The notes under the pieces were generated by a model, which worked only from the letters and a program-made list of their open reading frames with translations, made no database searches and was not told the DNA's origin. Made by a program: the position numbers and the translations under genes. A DNA stretch of 64,000 nt, from contig NC_000086.7 in assembly GCF_000001635.26 (NCBI RefSeq), forward strand, positions 165,527,029-165,591,028, read 5' to 3'. Source of the DNA: Mus musculus (Eukaryota; Chordata; Mammalia; Rodentia; Muridae). Below are positions 55,794-64,000 of this stretch, piece by piece; the stretch's first letter is position 1; every line of letters begins with the position of its first letter.

Positions 55794-57156
55794 TTATTTT
55801 GTTTTATTTTATTTTATTTCAATTAGGTATTTTCTTCATTTACATTTCCAATGCTATCTCAAAAGTCCCCCATCCCCCCCCTCACTCTCCTACCCAGCCA
55901 CTCCCACTTCTTGGCCTTGGAGTTCCCTTGTACTGAGGCATATTAAGTTTGCAAGACCAATTGGCATCTCTTTCCACTGATGGCCAACTAGGCCATCATC
56001 TGATAGATATGCAGCTAGAGACACGAGCTCTGGGGTGTACTGGTTAGTTCATATTTTTGTTCCACCTATAGGGTTGCAGACCCCTTTAGCTCCTTGGGTA
56101 CTTTCTCTAGCTCCTCCATTGGGGGCCCTGTGATCCATCCAGTAGCTGACTGTGAGCATCCATTTCTGTATTTGCTAGGCCCTAGCATAGCCTCACAAGA
56201 GACAGCAATATCAGGGTCCTTTCAATGAAATCCTGCTAGTGTGTGCAATGGTGTCAGCATTTGGAGGCTGATTATGGGATGGATCCCTGGGTATGGCGTG
56301 GGTATGACTTTTTCTCTGTAACTCCTTCCATGGGTGTTTTGTTCCCAATTCTAAGAAGGGGCACAGTGTCCACATTTTGGTCTTCATTCTTCTTGAGTTT
56401 CATGTGTTTTGCAAATTGTACCTTATATCTCGCTATACTAAGTTTCTGGGCTAATATCCACTTATCAGTGAGTACATATCATGTGAGTTCTTTTGTGATT
56501 TGGTTACCTCCCTCAGGATGATGCCCTCCAGGTCCATCCATTTGCCTAGGAATTTCATAAATTCATTCTTTTTAATAGCTGAGTAGTACTCCACTGTGTA
56601 AATGTACCACATTTTCTGTATCCATTCCTCTGTTGAGGGGCATATGGGTTCTTTCCAGCTTCTGGCTATTATAAATAGTAATGCTATGAACATTGTGGAG
56701 CATGTGTCCTTCTTACCAGTTGGAACATCTTCTGGATATATGCCCAGGAGAGGTATTGCGGGATCCTCCGGTAGTACTATGTCCAATTTTCTGAGGAACT
56801 GCCAGACTGATTTCCAGAGTGGTTGTACAAGCTTGCAATCCCACCAACAATGGAGGAGTGTTCCTCTTTGTCCACATCCTTGCCAGCATCTGCTGTCACC
56901 TGAATTTTTGATCTTAGCTATTCTGACTGGTGTGAGGTGGAATCTCAGGGTTGTTGTGATTTGCATTTCCCTGATGCTTAAGGATGTTGAACATTTTTTC
57001 ATGTGCTTCTCAGCCATTCGGTATTCCTCAGTTGAGAATTCTTTGTTTAGCTCTAAGCCCCATTTTTTAATGGGGTTATTTGATTTTCTGGAGTCCACCT
57101 TCTTGTGTTTTTTATATATATTGCATATTAGTCCCTTATCTGATTTAGGATAGGTA
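55794..57156 (-). mobile_element. L1: 5'-truncated L1 nested in the ORF1 of the larger L1
   Basis: Tail at left (TATTTTATTTCAATTAGGTA), then 3' UTR, then ORF2 C-terminus, in the same orientation as the host element. The flanking duplication is TTTCTTT (55787-55793 and 57157-57163). Host ORF1 sequence is continuous if the insert and one copy are ignored. It is younger than its host. Confidence 0.88.
56451..57098 (-). pseudogene. L1-ORF2: L1 ORF2 C-terminal domain, open for 215 codons
   Basis: One of the longest uninterrupted coding pieces in the window. It runs from MDSRKSNNPIKKWGLELNKE to the natural ORF2 end (SLISGY, stop near 56451). It holds the Cys-rich motif RCWQGCGQRGTLLHCWWDC and the 'IPLLGIYPEDVPTGKKDTCS' block. 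The domain binds nucleic acid and is needed for L1 movement, but here it lacks endonuclease and reverse transcriptase. The 183-codon plus-strand frame opposite (56602-57153) is a shadow. Confidence 0.9.
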
Positions 57157-57477
57157 TTTCTTTAAGTGAGTTATTAACGTCCTTCTTGATGTCTTCTACC
57201 ATTATCATGAGATATGCTTTTAAATCCGGGTCTAGCTTTTTGGGTTTGTTGTGGTGCCCAGGACTGGCTGAGGTGGGAGTGCTGGTTTCTGATGATGGTG
57301 AGTGGTCTTGGTTTCTGTTAGTAAGACTCTTACATTTGTCTTTCACCATCTGGTTGTTATAGTTGTCTCTGGTTAGAGCTTGTTCCTCTATTGATTCTGT
57401 TAGCATACCTGGGAGACTAGATCTCTCCTGAGTTTCAGTGGTCAGAGCACTCTCTGCAGACAAGCTCTTCTCTTGCA

Positions 57478-58069
57478 GGGAAGGTGCACAGATATCTGGT
57501 GTTCAGACCTGCCTCCTGGCAGAAGATGAAGGCCAGAAACAGGGCCTGTCCCAGAAGCTGTGTAGCTTCTGTAATTGGCACTCTCACCTACACAGACTAG
57601 TCTCTGAGAGATCCTGGACCAGAGATGACTCCTCCAGGTGCTCTGGCAAATCCCTCCTGGGTGGGGCAGATACCTCCCCTCTGGCAAGGAAGGTGCCCAG
57701 ATGTCTGGAGCCTGAAATGGGTTCTGCCCCGGAAGCTGTGTCACTTCTGCCTGGCCCTGAAGCTGTTAGCTTCTGTGGTCCACACTCTCACCTGTGCAGA
57801 CTAGTCTCTGAAGGTTCCGGGAACCAAGATGGCTACCCCAGATGTTGTGGCAAAGCCCTCCAAGGCAGAGCAGACACCTCTCCTCTTGCAGGGAAAGTGC
57901 CTGGATATCTGGAGCCTGAAATGGCATCTGTTTCAGAAGCTGTGTAACTTCTGCCTGTCCCAGAAGCTCTTCGCTTCTGTATTCCACACTCTCACCTGTG
58001 CAGACTAGTCTTGGAGGGATCCAGGAACCCAGATGGCTCCCCCAGGTGCTCCGGCAAAGCCTTCCCAGG
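57478..58069 (-). promoter_or_regulatory. L1 5' UTR promoter monomers, period 204 bp
   Basis: The block CACTCTCACCT starts at 57579, 57783 and 57987, exactly 204 bp apart each time. Other landmarks repeat likewise (GTGTCACTTCTGCCTG / GTGTAACTTCTGCCTG; AGACTAGTCTCTGA / AGACTAGTCTTGGA). About two and a half to three units are present, the outermost cut at the target duplication. Tandem monomers of about 200 bp are the known promoters of mouse A/F-type L1s and drive transcription into ORF1, here leftward. Whether these old units still work cannot be told from sequence. Confidence 0.88.
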
Positions 58070-58082
58070 CTATTGTCACTTT

Positions 58083-59360
58083 TTAGAGCTCTTTATTAAT
58101 ACTGGAATTTCTATAACTTTTGAGGTTTCACAAGATTTTATTTTTTAAGCAAGACCTCATATAACCTGACTGCTCTTAAACTCCCCACAGAACCAAGGGT
58201 GATTCTGAACTTCTTCTAATCCCAAGTACTAAGACAGCACTATCATGGATGTACAGCTTCCCTTTACAGGAAAACTTCCCTAGATTGCAATCTTTTAGAA
58301 TTTTCCCCAAGTTTATCTCTTTTTGAATGAAGTTTCCCCTTATATTTTTGTGCTTATGTTCTTGATTAAAAAGTAATTCATCTTAGTTTTGATCCTTTGC
58401 CCCCTTTGGGTTTTTTTGCCTTTAAAAGTTATACTTTTAATCATATTTTAAAATATTAAGGAAACAGAGGATGTAGATTTGGTATGGGATTTTTAGAACT
58501 CTGTCACTTTTTTTCCTCCTTTGCTAATGTGCTTTATGCCATGTAATATTTAATACTGTATAATGTTATCTGACACAGAAGAATCACCAAATCGAAAATG
58601 ACTTCACAGGGAGCCTTTGTTCTTTAAAAGAGGCATATTAATCATTTTTCATATGCTAATCTATCACAAGAAAGCAATTCCCATTCTGGGTCACAAGTTA
58701 ATTTTTATCAGCAAGTTATTGAAATAAGTTAATGCTACCAGTACAATAAAACTACTTAATTGTCACAATTAACTAAAACTAAACATAAGCATTGCATAAT
58801 CAGGTAAGGTACACTTTGAGATGTTGTTTCATTGATTTATATGGTGGTTTGCAATTCTCTGAACTCAATGACAAAATCAAGCAATTCAAAGTGTGTATTG
58901 CATCAATTAGTTCCAATTAGCCAGATTCAAATCCTGACATGAGTTGTGAACCCTATTTCTTTAGTTATAGTCCTCCAGTGTGTGTCTAGATGAGCTTTAT
59001 AATACGTGCCAACTAATTATGAAAATCACATTTAATTGCCAAAACATACCTCCCAATAGTTCCAATTGTGGCATTTATTCATTGTATTTAGTGAATACAA
59101 ATTACTTTAATATTATACAAAATACTAATAAGCAGGTTCATGTAAACCACCTAGAAAATTAATGATGAAAATAATTTAGTCTTTTGACTCTTACTTCTTT
59201 ATTTCTTAGAGTAATTATTATTCAAATGTACTATTTATATTAGTTTGTTTCTCTTTAGACTATAATAGTACATGTGGACACACACCAGCATTCTCTAAAG
59301 CACAAAAAATTTAATGAAGCTTTTAAAAATGTTATTCAAGAAAAAAATTAAGATATATAA
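58083..59360. other. AT-rich single-copy DNA, no gene seen
   Basis: Over 1.2 kb with no recognised repeat, with several ATTA-type motifs (for example CAATTAGTTCCAATTAGCC near 58905). A 60-codon frame (58980-59162) has no recognisable motif. Confidence 0.4.
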
Positions 59361-59883
59361 GAGGTATAAAACTCAGTGGAGAGTTCCACGGTCTCCAGAG
59401 GACTCTTCATTCCCCAGGCACTCTAGCATGCCCAGGATCTTAGGATCACCAGTGAGTAGAACACAACACTTGTTACAATATCACAAGGAGAGACTAGGAT
59501 CAGTAGGAGCCAGGGATGTAGGAACCCCACCTGACCCACCAGTGGCTCAGATTTCTCTTAGTCAGTGCTGGTTTACCTTGGTTGTGATCTCAATAGGCAT
59601 CCCCACAGACCCCAGAAAAGGAAAAACTCACAGGCTCTCTAACACGACCATGATGTTAGGATCCCAGGATCCCAGGAACTTGGTCACACCAGGATCTCAT
59701 GATCTCAGAGGAAGCTTGACTCCCATGAACTCTGAAAAACCCAGAATCACAGGATCACAGAGAAGCATAGAAAAAGCAAAAAAGTAATCTTTCAACAAAC
59801 CTAAAATGAGATAGCCAACCACATGAACAGCATTCCAATTTTAACAATAAAAATAACAGGAAGCAACAATTCCTTAATATCTC
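59361..59883 (+). mobile_element. L1: L1 5' UTR joined to the ORF1 end / ORF2 start (ORF1 deleted)
   Basis: 59361-59760 carries 5' UTR-like sequence rich in CCCAGGATC / CACAGGATC units. It then jumps to GAAAAAGCAAAAAAGTAATC, the end of ORF1, followed by the ORF1-ORF2 spacer and the ORF2 start region (AATAACAGGAAGCAACAATT, CCTTAATATCTCTC). Most of ORF1 is therefore missing. The 157-codon frame 59314-59787 runs through the 5' UTR and is not an L1 protein. Confidence 0.65.
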
Positions 59884-60326
59884 TCTTTTTTAATATTTTT
59901 ATTAGGTATTTTCCTCATTTACATTTCCAATGCTATCCCAAAAGTCACCCATACCCTGCCCCCACTCCCCTACCCACCCACTCCCACTTTTTGGCCCTGG
60001 CATTCCCCTGTACTGAGGCATATAAAGTTTGCAAGTCCAATGGACCTCTCTTTCCAGTGATGACCAACTAGATCATCTTTTGATACATATGCAGCTAGAG
60101 TCAAGAGCTCTGGGGTACTGGTTAGTTCATAATGTTGTTCCACCTATAGGGTTGCAGATTCCTTTAGCTCCTTGGGTACTTTCTCTAGCTCCTCCATTGG
60201 GGGCCCTGTGATCCATCCAATAGCTGACTGTGAGCATCCACTTCTGTGTTTGCTAGGCCCCGGCATTGTCTCACAAGAGACAGCTATATCTGGGTCCTTT
60301 CAGCAAAATCTTTCAAGTGTATGCAT
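59884..60326 (-). mobile_element. L1: L1 3' UTR, reverse, within the L1 mosaic
   Basis: Tail side at left (TTTTTATTAGGTATTTTCCT), then 3' UTR through GGGTTGCAGATTCCTTTAGC to TCAGCAAAATCTTTCAAGTG. It ends at a T-run (60327-60338), beyond which ORF2 in the other orientation starts. No convincing target duplication. Confidence 0.85.
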
Positions 60327-60335
60327 TTTTTTTTT

Positions 60336-60604
60336 TTTAGAATTTAATGAAAATGAAGCCACAACATACCCAAACTTATGGGACACAGTGAAAGCAGTCC
60401 TAAGAGGAAAATTCATAGCTGCAAGTGCCTCCAAAAAGAAACTCTCCAGTAGAGCATACACTAGCAGCTTGACAGCATACAAGAAGCTCTAGAACAAAAA
60501 GAATCAAATTCACCCAGGAAGACTAGGAAGCAAGAAATAATCAAACACAGAGCTGAAATCAACCAAGTGGAAACAAAAAGAATTATACAAAGAATTAACC
60601 TAAC
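60336..60604 (+). pseudogene. L1-ORF2: L1 ORF2 fragment between endonuclease and reverse transcriptase
   Basis: Encodes EFNENEATTYPNLWDTVKAV then LRGKFIAASASKKK, the same region as opposite 53800-54010. The frame ends at a TAG at 60490, and ORF2-type sequence continues to about 60600 (AGAATTATACAAAGAATTAA). It is a piece of the surrounding plus-strand L1. Confidence 0.8.
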
Positions 60605-60893
60605 TAATCTCCACATCCTCCCCAGCATCAGCTGTGATCTGAGGTTTTGATCTTAGCCATTCTGACTGCTGTGAGGTGGAATCTCAGGTTGTTTTGATTT
60701 GCATTTCCCTGATGATTAAGGATGTTGAACATTTTTTCAGGTGCTTCTCAGCCACTCATTATTCCTCAGTTGAGAATATGCTGTTTAGCTCTGTACCCCA
60801 TTTTTAGGAATAGGGGCAGGTTATTTTCAGAGGGAAAAAAAGGAAAGGAGATAACATTTGAAATCCACATAAAGAAAATATCCACATTAAAGC
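60605..60893 (+). mobile_element. L1: Small inverted L1 insertion inside the mosaic
   Basis: 60605-60806 is ORF2 C-terminal sequence in reverse orientation (CCACATCCTCCCCAGCATCA, TCTTAGCCATTCTGACTGCT). 60807-60893 is an L1 3' terminus in plus orientation (GGAGATAACATTTGAAATCC, ATAAAGAAAATATCC). Opposed pieces with a plus-oriented tail fit a short twin-primed L1, though a deletion between them must also be assumed. No clear target duplication. Confidence 0.55.
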
Positions 60894-63051
60894 AATCATC
60901 CAACCTGACCAAGTAGGTTTTATTCCAGGGATGCAGAGATGTTTTAATATACTAAAATCCATCAATGTAATCCATTATATAAACAAACTCAAAGACAAAA
61001 ACCACATGATCATCTCGTTAAATGCGGAAAAAGCATTCAACAAGATCCAACACCCATTCATGATAAAAGTCTTGGAAAGATCAGGAATTCAAGGCCCATA
61101 CCTAAACATGATAAAAGCAATCTACAGCAAACCAGTAGCCAACATCAAAGTAAATGGTGAGAAGCTTGAAGCAATCCCACTAAAATCAGGGACTACACAA
61201 GGCTGCCCACTCTCTCCCTACCTAGTCAACATTGTACTTGAAGTCCTTGCCAGAGCAATTAGACAACAGAAGGAGATCAAGGGGATACAAATTGGAAAAG
61301 ATGAAGTCAAAATATCACTTTTTGCAGATGATATGATAGTATATGTAAGTGACCCTAAAAATTCCACCAGAGAACTCCTAAAACTGATAAACAACTTCGG
61401 TGAAGTAGCTGGATATAAAATTAACTCAAACAAGTCAATGGCCTTTCTCTACACAAAGAATAAACAGGCTGAGAAAGAAATTAGGGAAACAACACCCTTC
61501 TCAATAGTCACAAATAACATAAAATATCTTGGTGTGACTCTAACTAAGGAAGTGAAAGATCTGTATGATATAAACTTCAAGTCTCTGAAGAAAGAAATTA
61601 AAGAAGATCTCAGAAGATAGAAAGATCTCCCATGCTCATGGATTGGCAGTATCAACATTGTAAAAATGGCTATCTTGCCAAAAGCAATCTACAGATTCAG
61701 TGCAATCCCCATCAAAATTCCAACTCAATTCTTCAACGAATTAGAAAGAGCAATCTGCAAATTCATCTGGAATAACAAAAAACCTAGGATAGCAAAAAAT
61801 CTTCTCAAGGATTAAAAAAAGTACCTCTGGTGGAATCACCATGCCTGACCTAAAGCTTTACTACAGAGCAATTGTGATAAAAACTGCATGGTACTGGTAT
61901 AGTGACAGACAAGTAGACCAATGGAATAGAATTGAAGACCCAGAAATGAACCCACAAGCCTATGGTCACTTGATCTTCGACAAGGGAGCTAAAACCATCC
62001 AGTGGAAGAAAGACAGCATTTTCAACAAATGGTGCTGGCACAACTGGTTGTTATCATATAGAAGAATGTAAATCGATCCATTCCTATCTGCTTGTACTAA
62101 GGTCAAATCTAAGTGGATCAAGGATCTTCACATAAAACCAGAGACAATGTAACTTATAGAGGAGAAAGTGGGGAAAAGCCTCGAAGATATGGGCACAGGG
62201 GAAAAATTCCTGAATAGATCAGCAATGGCTTGTGCTGTAAGATCGAGGATTGACAAATGGGACCTCATGAAACTCCAAAGCTTCTGCAAGGCAAAAGACA
62301 CCGTCAATAAGACAAAAAGGCCACCAACAGATTGGGAAATGATCTTTACCTATCCCAAATTGGATAGGGGACTAATATCCAATATATACGAAGAACTCAA
62401 GAAGGTGGACTCCAGAAAATCAAATGACCCCCATTAAAAATGGGGCTCAGAACTGAACAAAGAATTCTTACCTGAGGAATACCAAATGGCAGAGAAGCAC
62501 CTGAAAAAATGTTCAACATCCTTAATCATCCGGGAATGCAAATCACAACAACCCTGAGATTCCACTTCACACCAGTCAGAATGGCCAAGATCAAAAATTC
62601 AGGTGACAGCAGATGCTGGCGAGGATGTGGAGAAAGAGGAACACTCCTCCATTGTTGGTGGGATTGCAAGCTTGTACAACCACTCTGGAAATCAGTCTGG
62701 TGGTTCCTCAGAAAATTGGACATAGTACTACTGGAGGATCCCACAATACCTCTCCTGGGCATATATCCAGAAGATGTTCCAACTGGTAAGAAGGACACAT
62801 GCTCCACTATGTTCATAGCAGCCTTATTTGTAAAAGGCAGAAGTTGGAGAGAACCCAGATGCCCCTCAACAGAAGAATGGATATAAAAAATGTGGTACAA
62901 TTACACAACGGAGTACTATTCAACTATTAAAAAGAATGAATTTGTGAAATTCCTAGGCAAATGGTTGGACCTAGAGGGCATCATCCTGAGTGAGGTAACA
63001 CAATCACAAAAGAACTCAAATGATATGTACTCACTGATAGGTGGATATTAG
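60894..63051 (+). pseudogene. L1-ORF2: L1 ORF2 (reverse transcriptase to C-terminus), broken
   Basis: A 229-codon piece (60931-61620) holds an intact-looking reverse-transcriptase palm: SLNAEKAFNKIQHPF, then LFADDMIVYVSD with both catalytic aspartates. A TAG replaces the usual Trp at 61618-61620. Downstream, 61841-62071 and 62168-62437 are open in the next frame, probably after an A-run change near 61815. The original frame returns by 62509-62886 (Cys motif RCWRGCGERGTLLHCWWDC) and reaches the natural stop at 63049-63051 (SLIGGY). Stops also occur near 62071, 62150 and 62884. Non-functional. Confidence 0.92.
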
Positions 63052-63720
63052 CCCAGAAACTTAGTATAGCGAGATATAAGGTACAATTTGCAAAACACAT
63101 GAAACTCAAGAAGAACGAAGACCAAAGTGTGGACACTGTGCCCCTTCTTAGAATTGGAAACAATCACCCATGGAAGGAGTTACAGAGACAAAGTTTGGAG
63201 CTGAGACAAAAGGATGGACCATCTAGAGAATGCCATATCCAGGGATCCATCCCATAATTAGCCTCCAAAGGATGACACCATTGCACACACTAGCAAGCGT
63301 TTGTTGCAAGGACTGTGATATAGCTGTCTCTTGTGAGACTATGGCGGGGCCTAGCAAACACAGAAGTGGATGCTCACAGTCAACTATTGGATGGATCACA
63401 GGGCCCCCAATGGAGGAGCTAGAGAAAGTATCCAAGGAGCTAAAGATATCTGCAACCCTGTAGGTGCAGCATTATGAACTAACCAGTACCCCAGAGCTCT
63501 TGACTCTAGCTGCATATGTATCAAAAGATGGCCTAGTCGCCCATCACTGGAAAGAGAGGCCCATTGGGCACGCAAACTTTATATGCCCCAGTACTGGGGA
63601 ATGCCAGGGCCAAAAAATGGGAATGGGTTGGTAGGGGAGTGGGGGAGGAGGGTGTGGGGGACTTTTGGGATAGCATTGAAAATGTAATTGAGGAAAATAC
63701 GTAATAAAAACAAAAAAGAA
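60894..63720 (+). mobile_element. L1: L1, reverse transcriptase to 3' tail
   Basis: Continuous L1 from within ORF2 (ATCATCCAACCTGACCAAGT) to the natural end, with complete 3' UTR and A-rich tail (AAATACGTAATAAAAACAAA). Closest here to a modern mouse L1 3' half. Its 3' UTR and ORF2 end are the inverted counterpart of 55794-57156 and 32264-34309. Whether it and 59361-59883 / 60336-60604 are one broken insertion is probable but not proven. Confidence 0.9.
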
Positions 63721-63817
63721 AAAAAAGTAATTAACCAATAAAGTTTTAAAAAAGTAAAAGGTAACTTGTACTGGTAATAAATTTTCCTTAAGAATGGGAA
63801 GGTGGCATAAGACAAAC

Positions 63818-63821
<4 letters not shown>

Positions 63822-63890
<69 letters not shown>
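63822..63890. repeat. (CT)n microsatellite
   Basis: About 69 bp of CT units with one CTCCTC interruption near 63876. It lies about 100 bp after the L1 tail. The 105-codon minus-strand frame across it starts in the repeat. Confidence 0.97.
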
Positions 63891-64000
63891 ATACACACAT
63901 CATTTTGGCTAATAATTTTTCTTCTTCTCTAAGTTTCCTTTATTATACATTTGTATTGTCTGTATACCTTTTCATTAATGCACACATGTCAATGACACCT

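Larger units (their letters stand above)
54880..57349 (-). pseudogene. L1-ORF1: L1 ORF1 split by a nested L1
   Basis: The N-terminal piece starts at 57349 (MVKDKCKSLTNRNQDHSPSS) and reads to 57157, where the nested L1 interrupts. The frame resumes at about 55786. It has a coiled-coil region with 42-bp (14-residue) repeats (units at 55679 and 55721, a third diverged near 55763), then the RNA-recognition region (55305-55679), then the C-terminal domain (54880-55128, REHKCQPRLLYPAQL). A (TTG)n run near 54929-54947 encodes six glutamines close to the C-terminus. ORF1p is the L1 RNA chaperone; this copy cannot be translated whole. Confidence 0.9.
52308..58069 (-). mobile_element. L1: 5'-complete mouse L1 with 204-bp promoter monomers, internal deletion and nested L1
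   Basis: Reverse-oriented L1 bounded by a perfect 13-bp target duplication CTATTGTCACTTT at 52295-52307 and 58070-58082. From right to left it holds promoter monomers (57478-58069), ORF1 (start 57349), ORF2 (start 54839) and a short 3' UTR end (52308-52493). At about 52494 the 3' UTR (GATGGCCAACTAGATC) joins ORF2 (AGATCTTTCACTTCC), with AGATC shared, so the ORF2 C-terminus and most of the 3' UTR are deleted. A second L1 (55794-57156) is nested in ORF1. Outer and nested sequence together make 5.76 kb; the outer element alone is about 4.4 kb. Confidence 0.95.

Noticed and set aside
57438..57947. 169-codon plus-strand frame across the promoter monomers
   Set aside because: The repeated residues (PLA-KVP--LEPEM) are translation of 204-bp promoter units in the non-coding orientation.
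59314..59787. 157-codon plus-strand frame before the L1 mosaic
   Set aside because: It reads L1 5' UTR-like DNA rich in AGGATC units and ends at the ORF1 remnant. It matches no L1 protein.
36987..63720. A retrotransposition-competent L1
   Set aside because: Each long copy has nonsense codons, frameshifts, deletion of the ORF2 C-terminus, loss of ORF1 or a nested insertion.

Overview
The window is mammalian nuclear DNA, almost certainly house mouse or a very close Mus relative. It is AT-rich and non-coding. It carries rodent-only repeats (B1 and B3-type SINEs), mouse-type L1 elements with monomeric 5' promoters and the 3' tail that reads TTATTAGGTATTTTCCTC on the opposite strand, ERVK-like solo LTRs and many long microsatellites. 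I found no host protein-coding gene, tRNA, rRNA or CRISPR array. The longer open frames are L1 ORF1/ORF2 pieces, antisense shadows of them, or translated microsatellites. The window looks like a gene desert or a large intron filled with retrotransposons.

Layout. Positions 1-16 kb: mostly single-copy AT-rich DNA with scattered SINEs, short L1 tails, hAT-like and unnamed rodent repeats, and (TA), (TTTA), (CA), (GT) and poly-A tracts. 16-19.2 kb: two 5'-truncated L1 copies with their tails pointing outward, beside an ancient L1. 19.2-25 kb: mainly single-copy DNA, one SINE with a TC/CG/CA tract and an ancient mammalian repeat. 25-31 kb: an old L1 inverted at its 5' side (twin priming) and hit by a solo LTR and two L1 tails, then a 190-bp inverted local duplication inside rodent repeats. 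32.3-34.3 kb: a 5'-truncated L1 with a perfect 15-bp target-site duplication. 37-41.9 kb: a 5'-complete but internally deleted L1 carrying a solo LTR. 45-52 kb: old L1 3' ends, including a second twin-primed copy with target duplications. 52.3-58.1 kb: an L1 with 204-bp promoter monomers, a perfect 13-bp target duplication, a large internal deletion and another L1 nested in its ORF1. 59.4-63.7 kb: a mosaic of L1 pieces ending in a long ORF2-to-tail copy.

The elements do not form a pathway. The window is a record of repeated L1 target-primed reverse transcription with nested insertions, 5' inversions, extreme truncations and internal deletions. All L1 ORFs seen are broken by stops, frameshifts, deletions or insertions, so no copy looks able to move by itself. 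Repeat family names are given only where recognised from memory; RepeatMasker/Dfam would settle the rest. No previously undescribed biological system was found. The most unusual structures are the inverted duplication at 28.6/29.9 kb, the pair of L1s deleted at nearly the same ORF2 position, and the two L1 insertions of only about 50-60 bp of L1 sequence.
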